DNA of 36,262 bases, taken from Chitinophagaceae bacterium (GTDB lineage: Bacteria; Bacteroidota; Bacteroidia; Chitinophagales; Chitinophagaceae). Positions 8,818 to 18,943 of this stretch are shown here, in pieces. Below the pieces are notes generated by a model that was not told the DNA's origin, ran no database searches, and saw only the letters and a list, made by a program, of their open reading frames with translations. The stretch covers positions 1-36,262 of the forward strand of contig CANGBH010000021.1 in assembly GCA_947451935.1 (NCBI GenBank), given 5' to 3'. The translations under genes were made by a program, and so were the position numbers. Every line of letters starts with the position of its first letter. Position 1 is the first letter of the stretch.

Positions 8818-9834
8818 ATGAAAAGTATTAGATCAACATATTATTTTAAAGGCGAATTTTCGCTTGAATCCGGTAGAAGTATCAGTGATTTCCACTTGGC
8901 CTATACCACACATGGCAACTTGTCCCCCAACAAAGACAAGGTGGTATGGATTTTTCAGGCCATGACAGCCAATAGTGATCCTGCAGAGTGGTGGCCAGGT
9001 ATGGTTGGAGAAGGTAAATTTTTCGACCCTAATCAATTTTATATCGTTTGTGTTAATACGCCAGGCAGTTGCTATGGAAGTAGCGGCCCGTTAGATATCA
9101 ATCCAGCTACCAATACCCCTTATTACAGAAACTTTCCTTTTTTCACACCTCTTGATATGGCTAAAGCCTACGATCTATTGAGGATTGAATTAGGCATTGA
9201 CGACATATTTTTAGGAATTGGCAGCTCCTTGGGTGGACAACAATTGCTAGCATGGGCAGGTATGTCTCCCAGCTTATTCAAACATATTGTACCGATTTCA
9301 ACTAATGCTTTTCAATCGCCTTGGGGAAAAGCATTCAACGCATCACAAAGATTATGTATTGAAGCAGACCCTACTTGGTATGAAGAAAAAGCAGATGGCG
9401 GAATGGAAGGTATGAAAGTGGCTCGTGCAGTAGCATTATTAAGCTATCGCAGCTACGAAACCTACGAAAAGACACAACAAGACCCTAAGGAGGCAGTTGA
9501 AAATTTTAGAAGCGATTCATATCAAAAATACCAGGGAGAAAAACTGAGTAAACGATTTAATGCATATAGTTACTATATGCTATCCAAATCATTAGACTCG
9601 CACCATATGGGCAGAGGGATTTTTGATGCAGAAGAATTGCTACGTAAAATAACCTCGAAATGCCTAATCATTGGCATTTCATCAGACCTATTATTTCCAG
9701 TGAGTGAGCAACGATTCATCGCCGCCCACATACCAGGAGCAAAACTAGAAATCATAGAGTCCATGTATGGCCACGATGGTTTTTTATTGGAAGATGAAAC
9801 GCTTACGACACTTTTAAAAAAATTTATAGCTTAA
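8818..9834 (+). CDS. metX: homoserine O-acyltransferase (MetX family)
   Basis: Alpha/beta-hydrolase-fold enzyme of 338 residues that acylates homoserine, normally with acetyl-CoA, to commit it to methionine synthesis. The nucleophile elbow is GSSLGG with Ser137. The catalytic Asp lies in ISSDLLFPVSEQ and the His in YGHDGFLLE near the C-terminus. Family segments LAYTTHGNLSPNKDKVVWIFQ and NTPGSCYGSSGP match the MetX substrate pocket. It lies directly behind the SAM-I riboswitch and attenuator and 12 bp before hom, so it should be switched off when SAM is plentiful. Whether it prefers acetyl- or succinyl-CoA cannot be decided here. Confidence 0.96.
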   Translation: MKSIRSTYYFKGEFSLESGRSISDFHLAYTTHGNLSPNKDKVVWIFQAMTANSDPAEWWPGMVGEGKFFDPNQFYIVCVNTPGSCYGSSGPLDINPATNTPYYRNFPFFTPLDMAKAYDLLRIELGIDDIFLGIGSSLGGQQLLAWAGMSPSLFKHIVPISTNAFQSPWGKAFNASQRLCIEADPTWYEEKADGGMEGMKVARAVALLSYRSYETYEKTQQDPKEAVENFRSDSYQKYQGEKLSKRFNAYSYYMLSKSLDSHHMGRGIFDAEELLRKITSKCLIIGISSDLLFPVSEQRFIAAHIPGAKLEIIESMYGHDGFLLEDETLTTLLKKFIA

Positions 9835-9846
9835 ACTATATTAACG

Positions 9847-11106
9847 ATGGGAGCAGAAAAAAAATTAGTCATTGGACTATTCGGATTCGGAGTTGTTGGG
9901 GAAGGTCTTTATAAAATCCTGAAACAAACTCCTTCGCTAAAAGCGAGCATCAAAAAAGTATGTATTAAGAATACTACAAAAAAGAGAAACGCACCACCCG
10001 AATTGTTTACATCAGATATGTACGACATTCTAAACGATCCAGAAATCAATGTGGTAGTTGAAGTAATCAATGACAGTGTTGTAGGCTTCGAAATTGTATC
10101 TAACGCATTAAAGAATGGCAAAGATGTTGTAAGTGCAAGCAAGAAAATGCTTTCTGAACACCTACCAGAATTAATTGACTTACAAAACTCAACTGGCAGA
10201 TCACTACTTTATGAAGCATCGTCATGTGCATCTATTCCAATCATCAGAAACTTAGAAGAGTATTACGATAACGATCTTCTTCATTCAATTAAAGCCATCG
10301 TGAACGGTTCTACCAATTTCATTTTGACTAAAATGTTTGAAGACCAATTGAATTTTAAAGAAGCATTGCTTCTTGCTCAACAACTTGGTTTTGCAGAATC
10401 TGATCCAAGGCTAGATATTGAAGGATTTGATGCCGTAAGCAAATGGATTTTACTTCTAACTCATAGCTATGGCATCAGCAGCACGATAGATGACTTACTG
10501 TTTAATGGCATAGCCCAGATCCACGAATTGGATGCGGGTGTAGCTCAAGCTAGAAATCAATCTATTAAACTTGTTGCCCAAGCAAAGAAATTACTAAATG
10601 GGAAAGTCGCTACATTCCTATTGCCCCAATTCATAGACCATAACGATCAATTGTATTTCGTAAAAAACGAATACAATGGTGTTGTAATAGAAAGTGGATT
10701 TTCCGACAAACAATTTTTCTATGGAAAAGGAGCAGGAAGCTTCCCTACTGCATCTGCGGTATTGAGTGATATTTCTGCGCTTCGATATAGCTATCGATAT
10801 GAGTACAAGAAAAAAAATCAACAAACACCAGCAGAATTAAGCTCCGACTTTCACCTCAGAATTTACATCAGCTTTAAGTCGCTTGCTGATATTCCAAAAG
10901 AAGAATTCTCAAGCGTGGAAGAATGGCACTCTGGAAATGAACGCAGTTACCTGATTGGAACAATGCCATTCACTTCATTACTGCACAAAGACTGGTGGAA
11001 GAAAAATGGAACATCATTAATTTTAATGCCCGATCCAATAATAGAAGACATGGATATCAAAGAACTAAAAAAGATGAGCTTATCATTAGCTGGACTTGAA
11101 ATCTAA
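9847..11106 (+). CDS. hom: homoserine dehydrogenase
   Basis: NAD(P)-dependent enzyme of 419 residues that reduces aspartate semialdehyde to homoserine, the shared precursor of methionine and threonine. The N-terminal Rossmann fold shows GFGVVG at residues 13-18. The catalytic domain has NGSTNFILTKM and the family hallmark GFAESDPRLDIEGFDAVSKW, which includes the catalytic Lys/Asp region. The C-terminal 80 residues form an ACT-like regulatory end (FHLRIYISFKSLAD...), as in Bacteroidota homologues. It is the second gene of the riboswitch operon, so both supply and acylation of homoserine respond to SAM. No sulfhydrylase gene (metY/metB) follows. Confidence 0.96.
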   Translation: MGAEKKLVIGLFGFGVVGEGLYKILKQTPSLKASIKKVCIKNTTKKRNAPPELFTSDMYDILNDPEINVVVEVINDSVVGFEIVSNALKNGKDVVSASKKMLSEHLPELIDLQNSTGRSLLYEASSCASIPIIRNLEEYYDNDLLHSIKAIVNGSTNFILTKMFEDQLNFKEALLLAQQLGFAESDPRLDIEGFDAVSKWILLLTHSYGISSTIDDLLFNGIAQIHELDAGVAQARNQSIKLVAQAKKLLNGKVATFLLPQFIDHNDQLYFVKNEYNGVVIESGFSDKQFFYGKGAGSFPTASAVLSDISALRYSYRYEYKKKNQQTPAELSSDFHLRIYISFKSLADIPKEEFSSVEEWHSGNERSYLIGTMPFTSLLHKDWWKKNGTSLILMPDPIIEDMDIKELKKMSLSLAGLEI

Positions 11107-11144
11107 ACGTGAATTACATAAAGAAATCATCTTGGATACAAAGC

Positions 11145-11177
11145 AAAAAAAGAGAGACTAAATAGTCTCTCTTTTTT
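11145..11177. terminator. bidirectional terminator between hom and the Asp-box gene
   Basis: AGAGAGACT (11151-11159) pairs with AGTCTCTCT (11164-11172) over AAAT, flanked by A6 on the left and T5 on the right. It can therefore terminate both the metX-hom operon and the convergent Asp-box protein gene. Confidence 0.88.
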
Positions 11178-11200
11178 ATTTGATCTAATTACTCAACTAC

Positions 11201-14200
11201 TTATTCCGGCAACAATACGTGATCAATATTTAATGACCTACATAATGAATTAAAGTTAGATACCTCTTGACTTAACAATTGATTCATGCCGGTTTTATAG
11301 CTCATCCATTCTTCGTGCAACTCATTAAATCGTAATTCTTGACCTGCAGTAACATATGGAACCGTTCCTCCAACTTCACCATGAACAAAAATAAAATTGG
11401 CACTAAGCTTGTTGACAAAATTGATAACATCATCATACGATTGACTCTTAGATTGAATCAACTGTTCTTCCCACTTACCCGCTTTGTCAATAATAGATTT
11501 ACCTATAGCAACTAACGGTGCCTTTGTTGTATCGCCTCCAACCAACTCGTTTAGGTTTTGAATCTGCTTCACCAAATTTCTCATCTTTACTACGCTCACA
11601 TGTATATCAGTTACATCAGCTTCAATCTTCTTTAACAATTTATCTTGTGTTGCATAATCTGCTTCAGAAGCTTTTATTCTTGGGTCTGCCTGCAAAACAA
11701 AAGGAGTTGTTTGTGCAGCACCATCAACAGTAAGCGTAATGCTATATTTACCTGGAGCAATCCTTCCGCCAGCATAACTTCCTTCGATATACACATTATC
11801 TATCGTTGGCATATTCATACGCCTAAGATCCCACACAAAACGATTAAGTCCTTTTTTAGCAGTTAACAACGGCTCAGCCTGAACACTGTTGTTGCTTGTT
11901 TTGCGTTCAGGTGCTTTGTTACTGAATGATCTAACTGTATTTCCTGATGCATCCTTAACAACAAGGGTTATACTCTTCACTGAATCGGCTTGTTCACCAA
12001 GGTGATAGTAAACCACAGCACCTGTTGCAGGATTGGAAGAGGTAGTTACAGGGTAGTCTTCAACTGCATCATCTGAACGATTCGCATCAAATGAACTGTA
12101 TCCTGAAACACGATATGTATTCACGACTGGAATTAACTTAGCCGTCTCTTTTTGCTCTGACTGAAATGTTCTAATAGGCTCTAGATCATCTAAAACCCAG
12201 AAGGCCCTTCCTTGCGTAGACGCGATAAGATTACCCTTATGCAACTTCAAATCGGTAATCGGCGTAACAGGAAGATTCAATTGAAATTTTTTCCAATTGG
12301 CACCATCATCATACGAAATATAAAGTCCAGTTTCAGTTCCTGCATAAAGCAAGCCTTTACGTTTCCCATCTTCTCGTACAACGCGAACGAATGCACCATA
12401 AGGAATACCATTTACTATTTTAGTCCATGTCTTTCCATAATCCGTGGACTTATATATAAACGGTGTGAAATCATTGTACTTATACTTATTAGCCGATACA
12501 TAAACTGTTGCTGGATCTGTTGGAGAAACCTCAATGGAATTGATTAATCCTTTATCAAAATCCTTTGGTGTGATATTTGTCCAGTCCTTTCCACCATTAC
12601 GTGTAACATGCACTAGTCCATCATCACTTCCAGTGTAGATAACACCATTTTCTAAATCAGATTCTATCACATACGATATGGTGCAATAGTTTTCTCCACC
12701 AGCACCTTCATTAGTATACGGATACCCACTAATGCCCATCTTGCTGGTATCGTGTGTAGTAAGATCAGGAGAAATAACTTCCCATGATTTACCCATATCT
12801 TTTGTTTTGAATAGACGGTTGCCTGCATGATAATAGACATTGGATTCATGCTTAGAATACAGAATTGGTGCATTCCAATTAAATCTGTACTTCATGTCTT
12901 TAGGTTGCATCGCCTGGTATTGCACAGGATGAATCATTACACCAACTTCTTCTCCTGTTTCACTATCTAAAATACCAACAGTTCCTTGGTAGCTTCCTCC
13001 CATTACATAGCGAGGGTTATTTGGATCGAATCCCAAGAACGCAGATTCTCCACCAGCAGAGTAACTCCACTGCCTATCGGTAATGGAATAACCAGTTGTA
13101 TTTCTGCTCGCAATTTTTACTGAAGTATTATCTTGTTGACCTGCATAGATATTATAAGGAAACAAGTTGTCTACACTGATTCGATAGAACTGCGCAGTAG
13201 GTTGATTATTTTGCGTAGACCATGACTTGCCTCCATTAAATGAAACGATAGCACCACCATCATCAGATATAAGGAGGTTGCGATTGTTATCTGGATTAAT
13301 CCACAATTGATGATAATCACCATGCGGACCTCTGATATTAGACCAGCTAGCACCACCATCAGTAGATTTAAGCGCTTCAGATCCCATTACATAAACGGTA
13401 TTTTCATCTTTCGGATCTGCAAACGTTTCAATATAATACCAAGCTCTAGAAACAATGCGATGATCTTTACTCACACGAGTCCAATTTGCTCCACCATCAT
13501 TAGAAGCAAACAATCCACCTTGCTCTTTTTGTGTATCACTTTCAACCAATGCATATACTTTATTTGAATTTGCTCTGGAGACAGACACACTCATCTTACC
13601 TAACTCATTAGGCAATCCCTTTTGAATCTTTTCCCAGGTCTCACCGGCATCGTTACTCTTATACAAGCCGCAACCCTTACCTCCACTCTGCATAGCCCAT
13701 GGTAATCTTCTATGATCCCACATAGCAGCATACAATACACGGGGATTATTCATGTCCATATTTAAGTCTACGCATCCTGTATTTTCATCTACATAGAGAA
13801 TCTTTTTCCAAGTTGCTCCTCCGTCTGTTGATTTATATATTCCTCGCTCTTCAGTCGGCCCGTTCAAAGCACCTTGTGCTGCTACATACACTACATCAGG
13901 ATTGTTCGGATGAATTCGAATGTTGGCAATATGGCGAGTCAATTCTAAACCAAGGTGCTTCCATGTTTTACCACCATTCGTTGATTTATAGATACCATCA
14001 CCATATGATGTCATCACCCCACGTGGAGCATGTTCTCCCATTCCCACATAGATTACATTGGGGTCAGATTCTGAAACAGCCACAGCACCAACTGATCCTG
14101 TATTGAATGATCCGTCTGAAATATTTTTCCAAGACTGCCCAGCATCTTCTGTTTTCCAAACACCACCACCCGTTGAACCCATATAATAAACCAAGGGATT

Positions 14201-14416
14201 TCCTTTAACACCACTTGATGTTACGGATCTACCTCCACGAGTTGGTCCAATATTTCTCCAAACCAATGGCTTGAAATACGTATTCAGATCAACTGAAGTA
14301 GCTTCAACAGCTTTTACTTTCGACGATTTTTTTTGCGCTACGAGAGAAGTAGTAAAAAATATAACCAATGACAATGTAAACAACATGTATTGCTTAGCCC
14401 CTTTAATGTGTATCAT
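11201..14416 (-). CDS. large secreted Asp-box (VPS10/sortilin-like, BNR) beta-propeller protein
   Basis: A 1071-residue protein with a signal peptide cleaved near residue 27 (FTTSLVAQ). It opens with [17 protein letters not shown], typical of the WD40/YVTN/BNR-like, VPS10-related proteins common in Bacteroidota. I count about eleven Asp-box motifs (SxDxGxTW type), among them [48 protein letters not shown] and STDYGKTW, which should form two propellers over residues 50-760. A beta-sandwich-like part follows ([28 protein letters not shown]...), then a helical C-terminus. No catalytic residues are evident and there is no obvious type IX sorting domain. It is the last gene of the SusC-SusD-phosphoesterase strand, behind a strong hairpin. 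Activity unknown; it may bind or process a polymer or protein. Confidence 0.85.
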   Translation of the reverse strand: MIHIKGAKQYMLFTLSLVIFFTTSLVAQKKSSKVKAVEATSVDLNTYFKPLVWRNIGPTRGGRSVTSSGVKGNPLVYYMGSTGGGVWKTEDAGQSWKNISDGSFNTGSVGAVAVSESDPNVIYVGMGEHAPRGVMTSYGDGIYKSTNGGKTWKHLGLELTRHIANIRIHPNNPDVVYVAAQGALNGPTEERGIYKSTDGGATWKKILYVDENTGCVDLNMDMNNPRVLYAAMWDHRRLPWAMQSGGKGCGLYKSNDAGETWEKIQKGLPNELGKMSVSVSRANSNKVYALVESDTQKEQGGLFASNDGGANWTRVSKDHRIVSRAWYYIETFADPKDENTVYVMGSEALKSTDGGASWSNIRGPHGDYHQLWINPDNNRNLLISDDGGAIVSFNGGKSWSTQNNQPTAQFYRISVDNLFPYNIYAGQQDNTSVKIASRNTTGYSITDRQWSYSAGGESAFLGFDPNNPRYVMGGSYQGTVGILDSETGEEVGVMIHPVQYQAMQPKDMKYRFNWNAPILYSKHESNVYYHAGNRLFKTKDMGKSWEVISPDLTTHDTSKMGISGYPYTNEGAGGENYCTISYVIESDLENGVIYTGSDDGLVHVTRNGGKDWTNITPKDFDKGLINSIEVSPTDPATVYVSANKYKYNDFTPFIYKSTDYGKTWTKIVNGIPYGAFVRVVREDGKRKGLLYAGTETGLYISYDDGANWKKFQLNLPVTPITDLKLHKGNLIASTQGRAFWVLDDLEPIRTFQSEQKETAKLIPVVNTYRVSGYSSFDANRSDDAVEDYPVTTSSNPATGAVVYYHLGEQADSVKSITLVVKDASGNTVRSFSNKAPERKTSNNSVQAEPLLTAKKGLNRFVWDLRRMNMPTIDNVYIEGSYAGGRIAPGKYSITLTVDGAAQTTPFVLQADPRIKASEADYATQDKLLKKIEADVTDIHVSVVKMRNLVKQIQNLNELVGGDTTKAPLVAIGKSIIDKAGKWEEQLIQSKSQSYDDVINFVNKLSANFIFVHGEVGGTVPYVTAGQELRFNELHEEWMSYKTGMNQLLSQEVSNFNSLCRSLNIDHVLLPE

Positions 14417-14450
14417 GCATCAAATTTTATTGAACACCTAAGTTAAGAAA

Positions 14451-14491
14451 ATAGCGGAGAGGTCAATCATCTTGATCAACCTCTCCGCTAT
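14451..14491 (-). terminator. hairpin between the phosphoesterase and Asp-box genes
   Basis: ATAGCGGAGAGGT (14451-14463) pairs perfectly with ACCTCTCCGCTAT (14479-14491), 13 bp. On the minus strand it is followed by a U-rich stretch (TTTTC). It should end much of the transcription from the genes upstream and leaves only 34 bp before the Asp-box gene start. Confidence 0.75.
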
Positions 14492-14509
14492 ATATTTTTA
14501 AAAAAGTCC

Positions 14510-17209
14510 TTATTTCTTCTTACTATAATGCGACTTACGCATATCGTCTTCATCATCCATCTCTGGACCTTTCATAACCGCTTTCCAATCTACATCACGA
14601 CGGTAACGCTTCATGGCATTTTTTGTATCAAATATGCGCTTATCGGGAAACTCAAACGTATAGGGTGAAAAATCAGGCTTGGGAGTAAAGAAATCCTGCA
14701 ATAAAGAAGCCGTTACATCATATTGATTGACATAAGGAACACCCAATATATTATATATTGTCTTGAGGATCGATCCAAAATTTGCATGGGTATGGGATAC
14801 ATAACCACGTTTAACATATGGGCCTGCAAGCATCAAGATGCTTCGGTGAGCATCCACATGGTCTGAGCCACCCTGAGGATCATCTTCTGTCACAATCACC
14901 AACATATTCTTCCAATAAGGAGTACGTGAAAGAAAATGAATAATCCGCCCAACCGCTAAATCGTTATCCGCTACATAGCTATGATCTGAATAGTAACCAT
15001 CTTCTGGACGCGGACCTGCGGTATGATCATTAGGAACCTGCATCGTAACTAATGAAGGCATTTTTGCCTTACCCGATAACCACATTTTTTTAAACTCTGA
15101 CTCAAATTGCTGCATCCTAAACTGGTCAGGAATATCCATGTTGAATCCTGCATAATTATGACTAGTCCTAGTAAACACTGCATTTTGCATAGGAACCATT
15201 ACAGCATGGCCAGCACCTGTTGCCGTATCCATCCACTCTTCACGCACGTGTGCAGTTTCATTGGCTTCACCAAAATTGTAAAACGAAACGCCCTTTCTTT
15301 CCAAGGCTTCCCACAATCCACCAATCTCAGCATAATCTTCTGGATCCATACTACCAGTTGATCCAGGATATCTTCTACCAGGAGCAGGAGATGCTAATTT
15401 TGCTGTTTTAGATGTCTTAGAATTGGCTTCTACCCATTCGTTTGGTATAACCCCCATCATCCAGTGATGACCATGTATAGAAGCATCACTATCGCAATAA
15501 AAATTATCTGAGAAGGCGTATTTTTTGGCAACCTTATGATGATTAGGTGTAATGTTTGCACCACGAATCGTATCCTTACCAATAACTACTGTTGCATTCA
15601 TCCCAAATCGAGCCATAGTTGAATCGCTTCTTGCCTGTTGCATCTGTCCGAAAATTTCATCGTATGTTCTATTCTCTTTCGTGATGTAAACAATATATTT
15701 TATGGGAGAAACAGATGATCCGGGTAATGAGGGTAGTGGATTATTAGTGTCTTGAACTTTCACCTCTTGGAAGGTTTGATCAATCACTTGTTTGGTATAT
15801 GCTTTCAATTGAGCTTCATCCGGAATGTTCAGATCCTGGAAAGTAGCCATTTGAATATCCCCAACATAACTTCCTTGTGGAGGCTCTACAAAACCAACTC
15901 CGCCATTTGGACCAGCACCAATGCCACGACTACTAATGATGTATAATTTATTTTGGGTTGGAGAAAGCTTAACACGTGTTGGTCCCCAACCTGTAGGAAT
16001 AAGTCCTACAGTTTCAGTCGAGCTAATATCAATTACAGCAACCGCATTGAATCCCAATAAGGCAACATATAGCTTGCTTTCATCAGGAGATAACGAAATA
16101 CCAAATGGTAATAACCCACGGTATTTATCAATGCGTGAATCAACATGAATAGGAATATGTTTAATGATTTTACCAGTGCGATAATCGATCATGGAAATAT
16201 TATCATTCGTTGCATTCGTAACATAAGCAAACTCTTTTCCTATAGCAATAGAGTTTGGACTAGCTCCTCCGATTACCTCTGCATCTTCAATCATCTCACC
16301 AACTAGGTTTCCCGTTTTAAGCTTTGCAGTAACTTGATTCGAAGTCAGGTCTATGGTAAAAACGCTCATAGACTCTACTGCATTGGGCGAACCAAGTCCA
16401 GGAATTTTCTTTCCTTCAACAACAGTACCGTTGATAGATTCTGGTGTATTGTGTCCGTATGGATGATGAGAAATCATCATCGAATCATAATTCGATAAGG
16501 TCATGCCTTCAACAAGGGGATATGCATACATACCAACATTGGCAACGACAGCTATTTTCTTATCTGGACTGATAGCTATACCAAAAGGTAGACGACCTAC
16601 TGGAATGGACGCCGTAACTTTTTTAGTTGATAAGTCAATTCTCACCATACGATAATTGGCTTGATCCAATACCAATAACTCGTTGTTTTGCTCATTGAAG
16701 AGTAGATCAGATGTAAAACTATCTTGATATAAAACATCGCCCACCTTGCCATCCAAACGAATTGAGTCTATAACATTCAGTGTTTCTATATTGTATACAA
16801 TTACGGTGCCTTTATCACCACCACTTAGGTAAATGGTTTTATTGTCTGAATTGAACGCAACACCAAGAAGTGATCCATTCGGAAAAGGTGATTTTATTTT
16901 ACCGGCATAATCGGGAATTCGAGTAGACTGTCCGTGCTCAAGATCAATAATGGTAAACACCCCATTGTGTAAGGTAACCGCACGCTTACCATTTGGAGAA
17001 ATCGTTAATCCATATGGGTCATGTGTTATTCTCATGACATCGCCAACTGGATTAACCAATCTACCACTTGGCAATACCGAAGCACTAGCTAGATTAACTT
17101 CTGCGAAACGATCTTTACCGGGAACTTGAAGTGTGATACGCTCTTGTGCTAAAATGAATTGGCAAAATAAAATGAAAATGACAGAGGTGGAATGCTTTAA
17201 ATATTTCAT
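14510..17209 (-). CDS. secreted YVTN-propeller/phosphoesterase fusion protein
   Basis: An 899-residue exported protein with a signal peptide at residues 1-21 (ILFCQFILAQ). Residues of about 40-470 are a YVTN/YncE-type seven-bladed propeller, with repeats such as LTISPNGKRAVTLHN, FGIAISPDKKIAVVAN and FGISLSPDESKLYVAL. Residues of about 505-860 are an alkaline-phosphatase-superfamily phosphoesterase of the acid phosphatase/phospholipase C type. The metal-site segments visible are KENRTYDEIFG, DNFYCDSDASIHGHHW, TEDDPQGGSDHVDAHRS and HTHANFGSILKTIYNILG. It should hydrolyse a phosphoester in the periplasm or on the surface; the substrate is unknown. It lies 99 bp behind SusD, with a terminator hairpin in the gap. 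The C-terminus is lysine-rich (SHYSKKK). Confidence 0.9.
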   Translation of the reverse strand: MKYLKHSTSVIFILFCQFILAQERITLQVPGKDRFAEVNLASASVLPSGRLVNPVGDVMRITHDPYGLTISPNGKRAVTLHNGVFTIIDLEHGQSTRIPDYAGKIKSPFPNGSLLGVAFNSDNKTIYLSGGDKGTVIVYNIETLNVIDSIRLDGKVGDVLYQDSFTSDLLFNEQNNELLVLDQANYRMVRIDLSTKKVTASIPVGRLPFGIAISPDKKIAVVANVGMYAYPLVEGMTLSNYDSMMISHHPYGHNTPESINGTVVEGKKIPGLGSPNAVESMSVFTIDLTSNQVTAKLKTGNLVGEMIEDAEVIGGASPNSIAIGKEFAYVTNATNDNISMIDYRTGKIIKHIPIHVDSRIDKYRGLLPFGISLSPDESKLYVALLGFNAVAVIDISSTETVGLIPTGWGPTRVKLSPTQNKLYIISSRGIGAGPNGGVGFVEPPQGSYVGDIQMATFQDLNIPDEAQLKAYTKQVIDQTFQEVKVQDTNNPLPSLPGSSVSPIKYIVYITKENRTYDEIFGQMQQARSDSTMARFGMNATVVIGKDTIRGANITPNHHKVAKKYAFSDNFYCDSDASIHGHHWMMGVIPNEWVEANSKTSKTAKLASPAPGRRYPGSTGSMDPEDYAEIGGLWEALERKGVSFYNFGEANETAHVREEWMDTATGAGHAVMVPMQNAVFTRTSHNYAGFNMDIPDQFRMQQFESEFKKMWLSGKAKMPSLVTMQVPNDHTAGPRPEDGYYSDHSYVADNDLAVGRIIHFLSRTPYWKNMLVIVTEDDPQGGSDHVDAHRSILMLAGPYVKRGYVSHTHANFGSILKTIYNILGVPYVNQYDVTASLLQDFFTPKPDFSPYTFEFPDKRIFDTKNAMKRYRRDVDWKAVMKGPEMDDEDDMRKSHYSKKK

Positions 17210-17230
17210 GATACAATTTACGAGTTATTG

Positions 17231-17267
17231 AAAAAAAATTGGCGAAACATTACTGTTTCGCCAATTT
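17231..17267 (-). terminator. strong rho-independent terminator behind SusD
   Basis: AAATTGGCGAAAC (17236-17248) pairs perfectly with GTTTCGCCAATTT (17255-17267) over a 6-nt loop. On the minus strand a run of eight T follows (17238-17231). It lies between SusD and the phosphoesterase gene and should make the latter depend on readthrough or on a separate promoter, which I do not see. Confidence 0.88.
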
Positions 17268-17308
17268 GGTTATTAACCTATTTCGTTGATCTCTTCATGT
17301 TTAGAAGA

Positions 17309-18898
17309 CTAACGTCCTAATAGCCACATAGCAGCATTGATATTATCATCACCGCCATATTGAGATTGTACCGCTGCCTTATAATTAGTAGGATTTGTAC
17401 TCAACTCATCTGAAGGATATTGAAAACGCAATGGAATTACACCACTGTTCCCAGTTCCTGATCCTGTAAGGAATTCTGGAACACCAGTTCTTCTCCACTG
17501 ATAATAACCCTCAAGCCCTGAATTACGTGCGAATGCAAGGTACTTTTGAGTAAGGATTTGATTAAGCCCAGTTTCTGTGTTACCATCATAAGCAACAGCA
17601 GGTTGAGCAAAATATTCAGTAAAACTAAAAGGTACAGTGTAAGAAATATAATCACCAGGACCGGTAGCACCATTTCTAACGAAAGTTACTGTATTGTCCC
17701 CATCAACTACCCCATAAAATTCGAATTCAGATTCAATGCCTTTTCTATACCAACTTTCTGCATCACCAGAAACCCAACCTCTGTTGATCGCTTCAGCAAT
17801 ATTGAAACAAAGTTCTGGATACCCTACCATGAAGGTGTTTTCGGCAGTATAACCATCATAATACCTTTTACGATTATACAAGGAAAGTTTGCCATTACCA
17901 GCAAGATCATACATCGTACTAAGATCCAAACCAGAGCTAGACCCAACAAAAGATCTAAAATCAGTATCCTCATATCCAAGACCTCTAGACGGCTCTCCTA
18001 CTTTCATTGCCCTAAGATCATGAAGATCAGAAAGTGTATTCACCCAAGTAGCAGCAAGATTCAGACGAGTGGCATCATTTCCAAGGTTAGAAGCATTGTT
18101 TGGATACTGATTGTAAGCCTGATTATATTCAAATTCTAAATTATCAGAAAGTCCTTCCAAAATTGGATATTTAGAAGAATTGGATAATACATCAGTAAAC
18201 AATTGACTCACTTTCAAGTCTCCATCAGTAGCAACATTGGATAGGTGAATCAATACCCTTAATTTAAAGGAATTAACCACCTTTTGCCAATGCTTTAATG
18301 CTTCAAGCGGAGTGGAAGCTCCAGAAATTTTTTCTTGGAAATAAATATCACCTTGAAGAGAAACGTCTGCATTATTTATCAAACCTGCAAGCATGGTATT
18401 TGACTCTTCTAATAACTGCAAAGACTGAATAAACACTTGCTTTTGAGTATCATATTTTGGAGTTGGATTCGCTAATCCTTGCAGTGCCTCAGACATAGGA
18501 AGATCTCCTACTTTTAAAGACATGTTTACAAAAATATAAGCTTTCAAAAACTTAGCTAAAGCAGCATATGGATTAGTTTCAGAACCAGTTGTCCTAAGTG
18601 CTTCTTTCTCCATAGCAACAATTGTATTCAAAGTGCCATATTGTAGTGTGGCAGAACCTGACCAATACTGATTATTTCCATAATACGTATAGTTACGGCA
18701 GGTAAATTGACTCCATCTTTCTTCGTCTCCATCAGGGAAAACAGGAATAGAAGTCAATACATTGCGAAGTAGCAGGTAAGGAGGAACAGCCAATGGCTTA
18801 TTCGGATTGACAGAATACTCGTCAAACTGTTTTGAACAACTACTCAAAAGCAGAATGACTGCAAGTAAAGCTGTTGTATAAAATTTAAAATTTTTCAT
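17309..18898 (-). CDS. SusD/RagB-family nutrient-binding outer-membrane lipoprotein
   Basis: Surface lipoprotein that captures a ligand and lids the SusC barrel. From the preferred start (MKNFKFYTT, 18898) the signal peptide ends in the lipobox LLSSC with lipidated Cys21; the mature protein begins SKQFDEYSVNPNKP, typical of the SusD-like_2 group. An alternative upstream ATG at 18922 would add eight polar residues ahead of the signal peptide and is less likely. The central part has TPR-like helices (LRVLIHLSNVATDGD, YPELCFNIAEAINRGWVSG), and the C-terminus (YYQWRRTGVPEFL...) matches the end of the family. Length of about 529 residues is normal. It follows SusC by about 45 bp and is transcribed with it. 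The substrate is not predictable from sequence alone. Confidence 0.93.
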   Translation of the reverse strand: MKNFKFYTTALLAVILLLSSCSKQFDEYSVNPNKPLAVPPYLLLRNVLTSIPVFPDGDEERWSQFTCRNYTYYGNNQYWSGSATLQYGTLNTIVAMEKEALRTTGSETNPYAALAKFLKAYIFVNMSLKVGDLPMSEALQGLANPTPKYDTQKQVFIQSLQLLEESNTMLAGLINNADVSLQGDIYFQEKISGASTPLEALKHWQKVVNSFKLRVLIHLSNVATDGDLKVSQLFTDVLSNSSKYPILEGLSDNLEFEYNQAYNQYPNNASNLGNDATRLNLAATWVNTLSDLHDLRAMKVGEPSRGLGYEDTDFRSFVGSSSGLDLSTMYDLAGNGKLSLYNRKRYYDGYTAENTFMVGYPELCFNIAEAINRGWVSGDAESWYRKGIESEFEFYGVVDGDNTVTFVRNGATGPGDYISYTVPFSFTEYFAQPAVAYDGNTETGLNQILTQKYLAFARNSGLEGYYQWRRTGVPEFLTGSGTGNSGVIPLRFQYPSDELSTNPTNYKAAVQSQYGGDDNINAAMWLLGR

Positions 18899-18943
18899 TT
18901 CATTATTTTTTATGCCTAACATTTAAATTCTTTAATTCTCAAT

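Noticed and set aside
17546-18139. 197-codon plus-strand open frame
   Set aside because: Antisense shadow of the SusD gene, with no recognisable domain.
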